A DNA stretch of 64,000 nucleotides from Pleurostoma richardsiae (GCA_030052745.1 JANBVO010000009.1:124001-188000), one strand, 5' to 3'. Shown: positions 12,534-24,968, counted from the stretch's first letter. Translations and numbers: made by a program. The notes: a model not told the origin generated them from the letters alone.

Positions 12534-13471
12534 GATGCGGCCTGCTGAGGAGATGCAGGATAGTGTACGGTCCAGAGCTATCGGGGCGAATTACCTAGGT
12601 GGCTATGATATTAGAGAGCACGAAATTTCGGCACAGAACCAGGGCGGCCCGGAGCCGGGCGGGGCGGTGGGAGCGCCGGGCCGGGCTGACTTTGCGTTCT
12701 ACCTACCTACGCAGTAGGTAGAGCGGGTACGTAATGCAATCTGGGTAAATCATGTAGGAAGGTACCCTACCTACCTACCTACCTACCTAGGTACATACAT
12801 AACCTATGTAAGCACAATCACCTTTCGAGCCTCCTGGCTGCAAGATCGCGTCTGCATGAGTGGTGAGTTGCCTTCTGGGGGCCTGTACCTTAGATAGGTA
12901 GGTACTTACCTAGTTAGTATTAATATAAAGAGGGAGATGCTACTTACGTTACTTACCTCTACAAGTACCTACGTTGCTTAGTAGGCACATAAGTTACCTA
13001 GCTAACCTATCCTAGGTAAGGTATCGAGGTACAAGTACCAACCTGCATATTGGCCGGATCCGTCTAAGCACATGACAGGTTCTCCACAACTTGCCGTTGT
13101 TCTCAACCTCGTTCACTCCCATCCGCATCACCTTGCTCCCTTGCGAGGAGAATTCTCGGTGTAGCTAAGCCTGGCGTCCTTCAATGGATGACTGACGGAT
13201 CTTCTGACGTAACGCCTGCTGTCTGATCCATGCACTGCACCATAACGTGTACTCGCTTCTCTGCAGCACCTGCGTTATTGACGTGTTGTCAGCTCAGCTT
13301 CAATGACTACGCACGACCTGCCGCTACTATCCTCTACGGCACTGCGCCGCCATCGTCAAACCGTTCCCCCGAGCTCCGCTTAGACCTGCGACGCTGGCCG
13401 GCCTCGCGAATCTCGCCATCAGACACAGTCTGGGAGACACAAGGCGACTCCTTCCAGCTCTTGATACCAAG
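12534..13471. promoter_or_regulatory. Divergent TYW4/ATG18 intergenic region
   Basis: A 938-bp gap between two divergent start codons, so it should contain both promoters. It is notable for dense CCTAGG/TACC words: a tract of tandem CTAC units at about 12766-12792 and many ACCTAGGTA-type palindromes between 12880 and 13040. A long stretch at about 12640-12690 is very G/C-rich. I see no clear TATA box or coding sequence. Confidence 0.55.
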
Positions 13472-15123
13472 ATGGCTGCCCTCGCCTTGAACTTCATCAC
13501 GTTCAACCAAGACCATAGCTGTCTTGCAGTCGGTAAGACTGCACGATATTCTGCCATGTCTGACGGGAACCTGACCGCACCGCAATATATCAGGCACCTC
13601 CAAGGGCTTTCGTATCTACCATACCGAGCCCTTCTCCAAGATCTTCAGCAGCGATGACGGTAATGTCTCCATTATCGAGATGCTCTTCTCGACTTCCCTC
13701 GTTGCTCTCATCCTGTCCCCGAGACATCTTATCATCCAGAACACAAAGGTTGGCTGGACCTGGTTACCTCTCCGTTTCGCCTCCCATGCTGCTCTACTAT
13801 CGAGACTAACCATTGGTGTAGAGAGCATCGGTGATCTGCGAGCTGACTTTCCCGTCCGCCGTCCTCGCCGTCCGTCTCAACCGTAAGCGGTTGGCCGTCG
13901 TCCTGGAAGAAGAGATATACCTCTACGATATCGCAAACATGAGTCTTCTTTACACCATTACCACATCGCCCAACCCCGGTGCTATATGCGCCTTGTCCCC
14001 GTCATCCGAGAACTGCTACATCGCGTATCCCCTCCCAAAGCCGAGAGAAGACACGCACGACAAACGCCCCGCCCACGCCCCGCCTCTGTCGACCTATATC
14101 GCGCCGACGTCTGGCGATGTCCTCATATTCGATACTCTCACCCTCAAGGCGGTCAACGTTATTGAGGCCCACCGATCACCGCTGTGCTGCATCGCGCTCA
14201 ACAGCGAGGGCACGCTGCTGGCTACCGCGTCGGAAACTGGCACAATTATCCGTGTATTCAGCGTCCCCCGCGGCCAAAAGCTCTACCAGTTCCGTCGTGG
14301 CACCTATCCTTCTACCATATACAGCATGTCTTTCAATCTCAGCTCCACCCTCCTCTGCGTATCATCCACCTCCGACACCGTCCACATCTTCCGGCTCTCG
14401 CATGGCTCCGGATTCACCTCCTCAGCCGCTTCTGCGGCCACCGAACCTTCGGAGCCGCGCCTAGACCACTGGAGCCGCTCCCGTAGCTATGACAGTGGTA
14501 ATGACTCTCCTGGAAGTGCGGCAGGATCACCCCGCAGTGAAGCCGCCGAAACGGCTGGGACAAACAACGGGGGCAGTGGCGGCGGCACCAGCAGTCTGAC
14601 CGTTCATCGAAGGCAAAGTGGATCTTTTAGTAGCATGCTCCGACGATCGTCGCAGATGATGGGGCGAAGTGTAGCTGGCGTTGTCGGTTCTTACCTTCCG
14701 CAGACTGTCGCGGAGATGTGGGAACCGCTCCGGGATTTTGCCTTTATCAAAATTCCCAAGACGACGTCTCCATCCTTTCCACGCGGCGGATCCGGCAGCG
14801 CAACTGCTGGAGGCACATCGTATCCGAATGGTCCCTTGCGGAGCGTGGTCGCTATGAGTAGCAGTAGCCCACAAGTGATGGTGGTCACCAGCGACGGGGG
14901 CTTCTACGTCTTCAACGTTGATATGGAGCAAGGCGGTGAAGGATATCTCGTCAAGCAATTCTCGTACGTCAACCTTGATCATTCTTCGCAACGGGCAGTG
15001 CTTCGCACAGTTGGTGCATCCCTCATGCTAGCGCAAGAAAAAGGAGTGTTACTGATCTGATCGTCATCTTTCAGGGTTCTTGATGGTGATGACAAACTAG
15101 ATGGCTCATCATACGGGCCATAG
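13472..15123 (+). CDS. ATG18: Autophagy-related protein 18 (PROPPIN, WD repeat)
   Basis: A beta-propeller protein that binds PI3P and PI(3,5)P2 on phagophore, endosome and vacuole membranes and works with Atg2. Exons are 13472-13532, 13594-13748, 13822-14963 and 15075-15123, giving 468 aa. Introns are 61, 73 and 111 nt. The N terminus ([15 protein letters not shown], then [13 protein letters not shown]) and [14 protein letters not shown] match the family closely. The lipid-binding FRRG motif is at residues 229-232, followed by [10 protein letters not shown] Ser/Gly-rich insertion at about residues 270-330 is the usual variable loop of blade 6. The last exon encodes [15 protein letters not shown], the expected fungal C terminus. 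If the 111-nt intron is kept, the frame stays open to 15060 with an unrelated tail. Confidence 0.95.
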
Positions 15124-16225
15124 TAGGATGTCTCCCAACACCCCCGCTATGTCTGTCTACTAGGGCAGAGAATGGAGAGATGCGACTTGCTAACAAAATC
15201 CGATGGGCTGCTTGTTCACAGAGGCTCGTGCGAGTTTCTTTTCCCATCCCTTGTAAGTTGGAGGGAGGTGGCGGGCACTCGAGGGTATCTGCGAGAAGAA
15301 CTGCCTCAAGAAGCTGAGGAATCCTATCGTAACGGCGTTCCTGATACCTGGCACGGTTCTTTTTGCGGGTCGTCATTACTTATCGTCATATTCGCTTTCC
15401 TGCTTCCCCCACAATCCTGGCCGGGTTATTTGATGCTCGGATCCCGCCTTGCACTTCCTCCATCTTCTCCATGAACGAATTTGACCGCCGCTCGCAAACC
15501 GAGAAACGGTGAACATCGAGAATCATATGCTGGGGCTGGGGCTTTAATCTTCGCAGCCATCGATGATTACGCGACAGGAACGCGGACGTTCGCCGAGCAG
15601 AAATGGGAGAGCCGAGAGGCGCTTAAGCACCTTTCATGTCATCGATGATCTGCAGAATAGAAAGATCCACGCGAAGCGCAATCAGGGAGTTGTAGCAATT
15701 TCTCAACCACTTTCGATCGAGCCACAATGTACGTTGTAATGAGTGTGAAGCATCCTGTCACTCTGGCGTGAGCGTCTAACCTGTTCACACAGCGATATTT
15801 CATTTGCGCGAATACAATGCCCACCTAACCCGTCCACATAGACCGCAGGGAACGAGCGAAGAAGAGAAGAGGCAGAAAGAGGAGTAGACCGACGTGAAGA
15901 AGAAGCCCGTGGAAACCAATAACTCCTACGATAGTCCGGCAATTGTTCCTATCACTTTAGAAATCCTCAGGCATCCAATCGTAAATCATAGACAAATCCG
16001 GCATGAGACATCCTCGTCATTCACCGACACAGTCCAGCGTCCAAATTCGGACCTCGTCGCCAAGCATGATACACCCATATAGCTTAGTCGTCCCGTCAGC
16101 ACCGGGCGACGTGGACGATATTCCTCAGGCGCAGATAGAGTGAGATAGGGGTCACGGCCGTCTCCTTGCGTATCATCGGCAGATGCCTGCGTCCATAAGA
16201 GAGGCACGAGGGTTGGCGGGCGTCT
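15124..16225. other. Convergent ATG18/PPS1 intergenic region
   Basis: A 1.1-kb gap between convergent genes holding their 3' untranslated regions. I see no RNA gene or repeat. Short open frames exist on both strands but none resembles a known protein. Confidence 0.5.
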
Positions 16226-18423
16226 TCACCTCGCGTAAGGCTTATTCATGAGTGCGACCTCTCTGGCGATCTCACCCCATTCGAGCTCTCTTTTGATTCC
16301 GACGCCTTTCCGGCCGTTCTCGGCAGTGTTGGTCTTAGTCTGAATTACCTCCTCCCATTTGAGTAGCTCATAGGCAAATCTCAGATGTGGTTGGATGATG
16401 ACATTCAGTCTCCGAGCCCGCACGAAGCAATATGCTCGAGGGAAGGACATGCCCATTTTCCGCATAACTTCCGCGATGCAGATGGTTGCACTCCGGGACA
16501 CGCCGACTCGGCAGTGCACTAGCGTCGCCGTTCCTCTTTGGCGGCCACGATCTGTTTGCGAAAAACGACACGGTCAGCATTTCTCTTGTCTTCCGGCCGA
16601 GTTCGGCCCGGACACTTGCAGTCGGACTTTAGCTGACCTATAAACTCGAGGCAGCGCTCGAATTGCTCCGTCAGGGAATCAATGCCGTTGTCCTGGACTC
16701 CCTGCACAGTGCAGATATTGTCTTCTCCCCAATCTTCCCGCTCACCTTCTCGCCACATCGCAGACTCGCCAACGCTTAGGACCTGCCCGATCCCGAGCGC
16801 CTTCAAAAGGTCAGGGTTATTCGCATGCCCGAGGTTTCCGAGATACATATATTCCAAGATTCGACTAGGAAAGGACCCGTCCAGGCCCGCTAGCCATCTG
16901 GGCTCGTCTTTGATCAAGTCCGTGATCTCAGATATGCTCTTACTGGAGAGAAGCGGCGATTCAGTCAGCAATCGCGGTGCTATGGCGGTCAGCAGAGCTA
17001 CGTCCGTCGGATAAGCGAAGAAGTTGCGGTTCATAGTCGTGTGGAGATGGAGCCACGCTTCGGGGACGGGGCGGCCAGTACTGTAGCTGAAGTATGCAAT
17101 TCCGAGCAAGGTAGATTCTGTGTAACCGTCCGCGCAGTGAATGAGTATCCTTCGTGGGCGGACCCCAGGCAGACCTGATTGCGAGCCACCTGCCATATGT
17201 GTATCTCCACCGTCGTCAGTTCCGGGCATCGGCATCGGCGGCTGGCTGCCATGGGCAAGATTATAAATCCACTTGCAAGTTTCAAGGATACCGTCAGCTT
17301 CGGTGTGGGACCATGTTGGCGGTAGTATGCTGCCGGATGATGGGAACTCGAGAAAGTGTTGCTTCATCACCTCGTCGTGATCCTCGACAATGGCCTGGAT
17401 CGCAGCTGTGTTTATCCGCCCCAAATCGCTGCACTCGATCAGGACACTATAGCGGCTCTCCTCTTCTGAGCCCTGGTCCGGCGTCGGTCCCATCCACACG
17501 TTGTGGGATATCTCGGACGCAGCGGTCATCATACACATTTCTTTTCTTTCTTGGTGAAAGAAGTCGATGACCCTACCGGTCAATCTACCGGAGGAGTCCA
17601 CGGCAACCACGTCGGGATATTTGGTCTCGAACTCGGTGAATGGGCTAGCGCATATGAAGGTGTTGTAGCTAGGCAATGGATGCCCCTGCGACTCGTGCTT
17701 CTCCCGCCACTTCTGCTGTGCAGTGGCAATGTCCCAACCCAGCTTCCGCACGAGGACATCGTCGTCGCCGTAGACAATTATATCTGAAGTCATGGCGGTC
17801 TTGGCGGCCTGGATTTGAAAGTTCCTCACAGAGAAACCCTCCTTTGGGTCGACTTCGAGGAACTCGGCCGTTGAGCCCGACTGCAAGAATTCCTGTGGGG
17901 AGATGGCGCCTTTGAGACGAGCCACGGTAAGGTCGCCGTCTGCTTTGACAACAGTAATGCCTCTTAAGCAACACGGCGTTCTCCTCAAGGCACGCCGTCG
18001 AGCTATGAAAAAGGCCTGTTGGATGTGATTGCTGGGATGTAAGCCATGAAGCCAGGGGAACACCCGGGCAGCTTCAGGCAAGGGCTGGCGAGATATGAAG
18101 TCCAGGGCTGCTGCGACATCGCCGGCGTTGACCTTATAGAGAGAGAGAGGCCCAGAATCAACGCGGATGTAATCGTCGGGCGGATGCAAAACGGACTGCT
18201 GAATCCCACCATCATCCTGGGCTGGGCAGAGCGGAAGAGTGCTTGACTCTTGTCGAGGGACAGGACCGGTAGGACAGACGGGGATGTGCTTATTGGGCAC
18301 TGGGGCCGCGCACTGTGAGGCCTGCGCGTTGAGAGGTTCGATCGTGAGGGTGGAAGAAAGCGCGTTGATGCCGGAGGAAGAGCGATGTGGTGGCATGGGC
18401 CGAGGAAGAGCAATGGTTGCCAT
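16226..18423 (-). CDS. PPS1: Dual-specificity protein phosphatase Pps1
   Basis: Removes phosphate from tyrosine and serine/threonine residues; in yeast Pps1 is tied to S-phase progression. Exons are 18423-16638 and 16551-16226, giving 703 aa. The 86-nt intron (GTCAGC, branch GCTGAC, acceptor AAACAG) joins RCLEFI to DRGRQRGTATLVHC; the next best donor would break the frame. The catalytic signature HCRVGVSRS gives Cys609 and Arg615, followed by ATICIAEVM, typical of the DSP domain. Upstream there is a region with a degenerate phosphatase-like segment (RRILIHCADGYTESTLLGIAY, about residues 425-445) that keeps the Cys and has a loop resembling HCxxGxxx, as in the family. The start ATG at 18423 opens a Pro/Ser-rich tail. 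It converges on ATG18. Confidence 0.92.
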
Positions 18424-20396
18424 GCTGAACTTGCGGGGAGGAGGAGCGGCACGAAAGGAAGGACAGTTGGAGGAGAAGACAGCCCAGTACGGTCCAGGGG
18501 CAGTGACGAGGCCGCGGTCGGACCGCTTGCTGGGTCACTTCACGGTCGCGAACGGCTGGCGTCGACCACGACAAACTGCCGGAGGAACAACGTGACGTGG
18601 TTTGGACTGAGCGCTATAAAGGCGCCCGTCACAGTTCTGGACCACAGCAAACAACTCCAGCGGTCTAGAGGTAGAAGACGGCGACCGATCCGTCTGCAAA
18701 AGGCGGGGGAAGGAAGGAGGACGGTTCTTGGGACAAAGCCCAGCAGTTTCAGGAACCGCTCTTTGCCTTGTGTTGATAACGCCGTAACGTACAGCAACAC
18801 ACTGTACGGTACGAGAGCGGGCGGCAGTGGGCGGAACTGCAGCCTTATCGCACATCCCTGTGCCGACGACGGCACGGCATCCGGATGACGAGATAAGATG
18901 ATGCTAGAGGGAAGGCAGCGGTCTACTGGGACCGGCCAGAGGTGACGGTCCGATGCCTATGGATGCTTTTGACAGAGGGGTATAAAGTCGTTTAGCGGTC
19001 TAGTAGATGGGAAAAGCGGGATGGTTTCAGTGGCATGTCGCCATCGGCGATGGCGTGCGTCTCTTTGATCTAGACAAGACTATTTGGTGTTGGTGATGGG
19101 ATGGACGGCAATCAGAATGTACAGTACGGAACACTACGTGCCTAACTACACGTACAGATGCCCAGTGCCGCCCATCCATCCACACTTTCCTGTGCCACCC
19201 AATGCCTTATCTTGCCACCCCTACTCCCATCTAGTTGGCGTGGTAGGTTGGAAGAGTGTGTGTGTGTGTGTGGTATGCAAGGGTTGGTTGGTGGTAGCAC
19301 TCGGACCCCTCATCCCCGGAACAATGCTGTGAGCCAACAAGCTCAGGGGGGAGAGATACTCTCTTGACTCTGTCATGGCGGGGCATAAAGCAACCCCGCC
19401 CGGCGGCTTGATCTCCACCTTCCAAGATGTATGCATGTATTGTAAGAAGTACTCCGAACCACAAGCGTCTAGGCGTCGTAAAATAGGTACCTAGGTTGAT
19501 ACCAGTTATCCCACACAGACGCGCCCGCTGGCCAATGGGGAAACGCGCACTCATGACATCGATAACGCTACCAGACCAACAACAGCGAATGCGGTGGAGA
19601 CTGCCAGGTAGGGTACCAAGGTCTGAAAAAAATCTAAGGGAAAATCTTTAACAGAAAGTACCTTTATTACGAAGCAAATTGGTCGATAGATGGAGTACAA
19701 ATTGTTAAGGATTTTCCCTTGGATTTTTTTCAGACCTTGGGTACCTACTTGCCTCTAGGTACCTAAGGTACCTAGTTGCAGGGTTGCTAGCTGCCTACCC
19801 AACAAAGCTCAGAGAGTAGCAGGCACTTCATACTGGGTTGCAGTACGTTGTGCCTTCCAGAATATTTCCGCCTTTCCAGTCGTTCATACCCCCATTCCAT
19901 TTGCCCTAGGTGAGTGACTGGAACATCCTTCGGCGCTCTACGTGAGAATCTTATCTAAGGTACCTAGCTAGACTGTCTGTCGCTGGATAGCCAAGCCTCC
20001 ACTTGTCTCCAGGTGGCCATAGCTCCCTGTCAATGTGCATAGGCCGTGTTCTCCATTCTCCTGCACACAGTGTGGACGGACATCCATGCCGCTCCACCGA
20101 CCCCGCTCGTCTCGGGCGTCCAGTCAGAGGTTGGGTTCCAAACGCACGAGCACGGGATTGTTACTGAGGCATGAGCAAAATTGAAAGTGCCTCTGCTAAG
20201 GTAGGTTGCTGGGTGCGCTGCCTAAGTTACTGGCAGGGAGGACCTTACGGTAGCATGTCAGTATGAACACCAAGGCAGCATACTTGGCAAGGACGACCAG
20301 GGCTCGTCGGATCTAGCGCAACGTAATGTATATCCTCCTGCGTCCGCGTGGCCCTCTTGTCGCGTGGCAGTGTTCTCACGCCGCCATGCCCCTTTT
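18424..20396. other. Intergenic region with a MITE
   Basis: A 2-kb gap upstream of PPS1 and downstream of the NRAMP gene. It should hold the PPS1 promoter and the NRAMP 3' region. It contains a GT dinucleotide run at about 19255-19273, a MITE-like hairpin element at 19616-19741, and several TACCTAGGTA-type words (19485-19497, 19740-19775, 19955-19970). No gene is recognised. Confidence 0.55.
19616..19741. mobile_element. MITE-like element, 126 bp, long terminal inverted repeats
   Basis: A 126-bp sequence whose two ends are near-perfect inverted repeats of about 38 bases, beginning CCAAGGTCTGAAAAAAATC on the left and CCCAAGGTCTGAAAAAAATC on the right when read inward. A TA dinucleotide sits directly outside each end (19614-19615 and 19742-19743), as left by Tc1/mariner-type transposases. 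The interior is about 50 bp and has no coding capacity. It is therefore a non-autonomous miniature element. The two arms differ at only a few places, which suggests a fairly recent insertion. A 5-bp GGTAC duplication is an alternative boundary reading. Confidence 0.75.
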
Positions 20397-22073
20397 TCAG
20401 TCGTCGTCACTGGTCAGCCCGAGGCCGATGAGGACAATGGTGGAGATGTCCATGACCACAACGAGCATCCAGACCAGGTAAGCCACAATCGCCGTGAGCC
20501 ACGAGTTCCTCATGCTCACTGTGCCTGTTCCGTCGTCGGTGGGTACACGCATGTACTTGTCCCGGCTGGTGTAGTACACGAGTGGGAACGTGATGAAAAT
20601 GAGGCCGATAGCTAGGATATAATTGCACGCCACCATAGCCTGCGACAGGCCGTCCTTGCCCACCGACAGGGCAACTATGAGCGCGGGGATAATGGCAACG
20701 CATCTGGTGACGAGCCTGCGAAGGAAGGGGTTGATGCGTATCTTCAAAGCGCCCTCCATGACGATCTGCCCCGCCATGGTTGCAACGATACCAGCGCTGA
20801 CACCGGAGAAGAGGAGCGACACTGCGAACAAAATGCCAGCTGCAGGGGCGATGGTATCCGAGAAGAGGTTGTAGAGGTCGTACAAGTCGCTGGAGATGGG
20901 CTCGTCGCTGTCTGGATGGTAGAAAGCCGAGCCGGATATGACGATCAAAGCCGAGTTCACAAAGACAGCAATCAGAAACAGAGTCACGCAAAGCTCAGCG
21001 ATAGAGTATGTCAGGCACGATCTGATGGCGCGCAGAGAGGGCCGATACAGGCTGTCGGTGCTGGTGCCATGGCCCCCTCCAGCAACACTGATGCCGTGCT
21101 TCGAGTCGTAGTCATACAAGCGCGCCTGTGAGAGGGCCGTGCCGACATATATGGCGTGGGGCATAAGCGTACCGCCGAGGAGGGCGCAGGACTCATAGAG
21201 ACCGGTGCTAACGAAGATGTCCCGGGAGGGCAAGTAGCCTCGAAAGACATGACCAACTGGTTGCGACACCATGGCCAGGGCAACGCAAATGGTCACGAAG
21301 AGTGTAACCACGAGAATGGCGATGAGGACTTCGAACAGGCGGATCCGGCGAAGTTCGCCCTTCGAGGTGTAGAAGAGCAAGATCAGCAGGGTGTCGGCAA
21401 CGGACAGAACGCAAGCCGCGGGAAGGGGCAGCCGAGGGATAAGGATGTTGAGAGCGATGGCCGTGCCTACGACCTGGCCAATATCCGTGCAAACGATGCA
21501 TGCCTCGGCGATGGCGTAGATGGAAAGGTCCAACCAGCGCGGCATGTAGCGATGATTCATCTGGGCCAGGTCGAGCCCGGTCACGGTTCCCAGCTTGACG
21601 CATAGGGCCTAGATGTCGTCGTTAGTGCGTGGTGTCCAGCGAACCACGAGGGAAGGAATAGACCGCAAACCGACCTGGAGGTAAATGGCGATGATGTTGG
21701 ACGCAAGGATCATGAACAGTAGCTTGTACTGAAAGGACGCGCCAGAGGAGATGGCCGTCTGGTAGTTGTCGGGGTCAACATAGGCGACGCTGATGACGGC
21801 CCCAGGGCCCATGAAGCGTAGGAACTTGCACAACTTTGCCCACCACCATGCCGAGCCGGTATCCTCGTCATACGCGGCCTGGATAGACCGCGAGGTCATT
21901 CGCGTAGACAGCGATTGAACATGGCGTCTGAGTGCACCCCACCGAGTTTCAACATTGGTGATAGAAGGGACGGCCGTAACGTAGCCATCGACCTTTTTCT
22001 CTGCGCTGCCCGGGTGCGGCAAGGATACCGGCGAGCGTACAGCCGTGATGCCTGTGGGCCTGTCGCTACTCAT
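20397..22073 (-). CDS. NRAMP-family divalent metal transporter
   Basis: Proton-coupled uptake of Mn2+, Fe2+ and similar ions across plasma, endosomal or vacuolar membranes (Smf family). Exons are 22073-21675 and 21608-20397, giving 536 aa. The 66-nt intron starts GTCGGT and joins IIAIYLQ to ALCVKLGTVTGLDLAQ. The start is ATG at 22073, below a TATA-like word; the open frame continues upstream but that part does not look like protein. Eleven to twelve membrane segments are visible. Helix 1 carries DPDN at residues 100-103 where bacterial and many eukaryotic members have DPGN; the metal-binding Asp and Asn are kept. Helix 6 carries MPHA where MPHN is usual; the metal-binding Met is kept. The protein ends LTSDDD. 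Confidence 0.9.
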
Positions 22074-23649
22074 TTTCCCACCCTTACTGACCCTGGCACT
22101 TTTCAGTACCTGTTTCCGTATGCACCACGGTCTTGCGAATCTGATCCGGGACCAGACTCTGTCCCGTTTGTCTAAACAAATGATGCAGTGCGAAACGCCA
22201 CCGTCTCGGAACGACTTCGTGGCGGGAGCGGAGAGGGACGGCGAAGAAAGGCGGGCGGTGGGCAGGATGAGAACAGACGTGCCTTTATTTAAAGCCTTGG
22301 AGGGTACGGAGTAAAGATAGAGACAGGCTACCGACCTGGGGGGGGGGGGGCCTCCTAGGCTTCTCCGATGGGCATCTAGAGATTTGTTTAACATTTCCGG
22401 AATGGCTTCCACCTCCCTCTAGCTGCCTTGCCTGCGCAGCCGGTACCCGACGTAACCCCTCTTTGCAGCACCTTCGAGTTTTGGTGTGGTTGAGGAAGGA
22501 CGAGGAGCCGACAGGGCTGGCGAGCGTCTAGGCCGGCCACGCGCGGAGCCTAGATGCTTCAGGGATTCAGCTTCATGCGCCTAACAGCTCCGTACGCAGG
22601 GGAAACCCATTTAAGCATGTCTCTTGGCGCTGATGGCTGCACGACTGGTCTCAGTGGTCTGGCCCCTGGTCGCCCGACAAGGAGGCAATAGTGTCTCCTA
22701 GTTGCCGCTACTGCAGAGCACCAACGCACAGAACAATAGCTTATATCGGGAAGCGCCTCCAAATTTTCCTCGCGCAGCTTTTTGGGTTTCTGCTTCAGCA
22801 GGCTCTCGGCTCCTCCGACAAGGCCGCATTGAGAAGGGGGTAGACGAGTGACAAGATATGGACCTTGCATAACTAGGTACCGTACTTTAAACTGCCTTGT
22901 GTAGAATCGGGCCCCCACGTCAGGTGCCTAATTAGGACGCTAGATGTAGGCTTACATCCCATTGCATGAACAGTCAGGCAAACCTCAAACGGTGTTTAAG
23001 TTTTCCTGTGCTGTACCTACTTAGGTAGTTTAGGACCTGGGTTGAACGCCCGACCTCGAGATACGCGCCAGCGACCAGGGACTCGAAGTGGGACAGGACG
23101 GGATGAACCCTCTGGTGTGGCTGTTCTGGGTACCAGTGATAATCGGCAGCTACCTGGGGTACCTACCTCATAGGTACCTACACAGTAGTCGCGGAACATA
23201 TCCCCTTCCTCTCTACGTGAGCTAGGCAGGTTACTCTCCGTACATGGGGACATGCCGTCCTTATAAAGTACCTCCTATGTTACTCAACCTACCTAGGTAA
23301 TTTCTAGAATGCTTACGTACATAGTCAGTTACCTCTCCACCCTTGTGGATATCCGGCCAATTTAAAGTTGCTGCCCCCCGCCGAGCCCCTATAACGCCAC
23401 AGAAAGCTGCAGCACCTCGATACAGACTATCGTCTTTAAGCTCCGGTTGGATCCTCCCCATGCGGCACAGCGTATAATGCGCCCGAGACACTCGTCCCGA
23501 CTTGGTTTACTGACAGCTTTCTCTCCACTGACATTCTGCCATGAGCATCAACACAAAACTCCAAAAGTAGCTGGTGCCGCCTGACCAGATCGCCAGCGTC
23601 TCCTCTCTCTTCCAAGTGCCAGGTCTCCCAATCCCTCCACGAAACAGTC
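22074..23649. promoter_or_regulatory. Divergent NRAMP/antiporter intergenic region
   Basis: A 1.6-kb gap with two divergent starts. A TATA-like word, TTTAAATA on the minus strand at 22281-22295, lies about 210 bp before the NRAMP start. A run of 12 G lies at 22338-22349. TACCTAGGTA-like words occur at 23005-23030, 23150-23185 and 23285-23300. No RNA gene or convincing coding region is seen. Confidence 0.5.
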
Positions 23650-24968
23650 ATGGCAAGCCTCGACTTGCTGCTCTTTAATCTGGCTTGTTTCGTGGCTGGA
23701 TTGTTTGTTCTCGAGTATGGCGCCGACAGATTCGTGGACAACACCGCTATTCTAGCCACGAGATTGAATGTGTCGCCGACTCTTGTTGGGCTTCTAACTT
23801 GCGGCGCGGAATGGGAAGAGGTGTGTCATTGCTGCTAGCCTATGCGCCCCCCCCCCCCCCCCCCCCGGGCACCCAACTGAACTTGCGTCACCTTGTCCAT
23901 TGGTCCTTCTCTCGGCGAGAGTCTCTAAGCGGAGTCTCAAACAGCAATATGTTGTGCTCAAGTGCTAACATTCTCGCGCAGCTCGTGGTTATTGCTGTCG
24001 CTGTGGGCCGCGGCGAACCGTCCTTGGCACTTGGAAACTTGGTTGGCTCCAGCATTGCCAACGTCCTCGCATCCTTTTCTCTCGGGCTGCTATGCATGAA
24101 GACCTCGACCTTTGACCGCAGTTCCAAGCTCTACGCGACTACTCTGCTTGGACTTACCTCATTCTTCCTACTTTTTATGTATTTGATTCCACCACGCCTC
24201 AAGTGGCTTGCTGGTGTCGTCTCGATGATTGCTTTCGTGGCTTATGTCACGTCGGTGGCATCCTTAATCTACAAAGGCACTTTGGCCGCCCCGGAGGACG
24301 ATTCTGATAGCGATAGCGATGATGATGTCAACAGCAACGGAAGCAGCAGCGACGAAGACGAACACACTTGTGAGCCCAAGCGTCTGAGTCGGTCGAGGAG
24401 CTTCTCTCCAGGAAGCAACCCTGCCAATTGCGAACTTGTCCCTTCAGCACCGGCGCGGGTTGGGAGAAGGGCACGCTCCAGAGGGCCGCCGCGCGAGGCG
24501 AAGCCGTTCTGGAGATGTATCGTGCGCCTCTTAGTTGGCCTCGCGGCGCTGCTACTCTCGAGCTATATCATCTCACACAGCGCCGGCACTATCGCGGACG
24601 AGCTCGGACTCTCCGAGACTGTGGTAGGCATGACCATCCTGTCTGTCGCCACGACGCTCCCTGAGAAGTTTATCGCTATCATGGGCGGAGTCCGCCACCA
24701 GCCAGAGATTTTAGTTGCCAACACCGTCGGGTCCAACATCTTCCTCGTGACCTTGTGTGCCGGCGTCATGTTCATCTGGGGCGATGCAGAGAAGTTAGGG
24801 CTTGGTTTCACATTCTTTGAAGCCCTGGCCATGTGGGCTTCGTCGGCCCTGGTTTTGCTGGTTGTCTTAGGCGGGGGGAAGCGATGGATTGGAGCTGTCT
24901 TTCTTGGTCTGTACGTGGCCTTTTTCACCGTCGAGTTTGTGAACGGCCGTCGGCTTGACGAGGACTAA
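23650..24968 (+). CDS. Calcium/cation antiporter (CaCA, Na+/Ca2+ exchanger family)
   Basis: A membrane antiporter that moves Ca2+ or a similar cation against H+, Na+ or K+. Exons are 23650-23820 and 23982-24968, giving 385 aa. The 161-nt intron starts GTGTGT, contains a run of 20 C (23847-23866) and has branch GCTAAC. The spliced protein has the two inverted alpha repeats of the family: the first spans TLVGLLTCGAEWEE into ALGNLVGSSIANV, the second VVGMTILSVATTLPEKF into VANTVGSNIF. Between them lies a hydrophilic loop (about residues 155-235) that begins with a strongly acidic Asp/Ser run and continues with an Arg/Ser segment. At 385 aa it is a short member, close in layout to bacterial YrbG/CaxA-like and fungal relatives. 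Ion preference cannot be read from sequence. Confidence 0.87.

Noticed and set aside
18385-18888. Overlapping open frames on both strands upstream of PPS1
   Set aside because: G/C-rich promoter DNA opens many frames by chance. None resembles a protein family, and they overlap one another on both strands.
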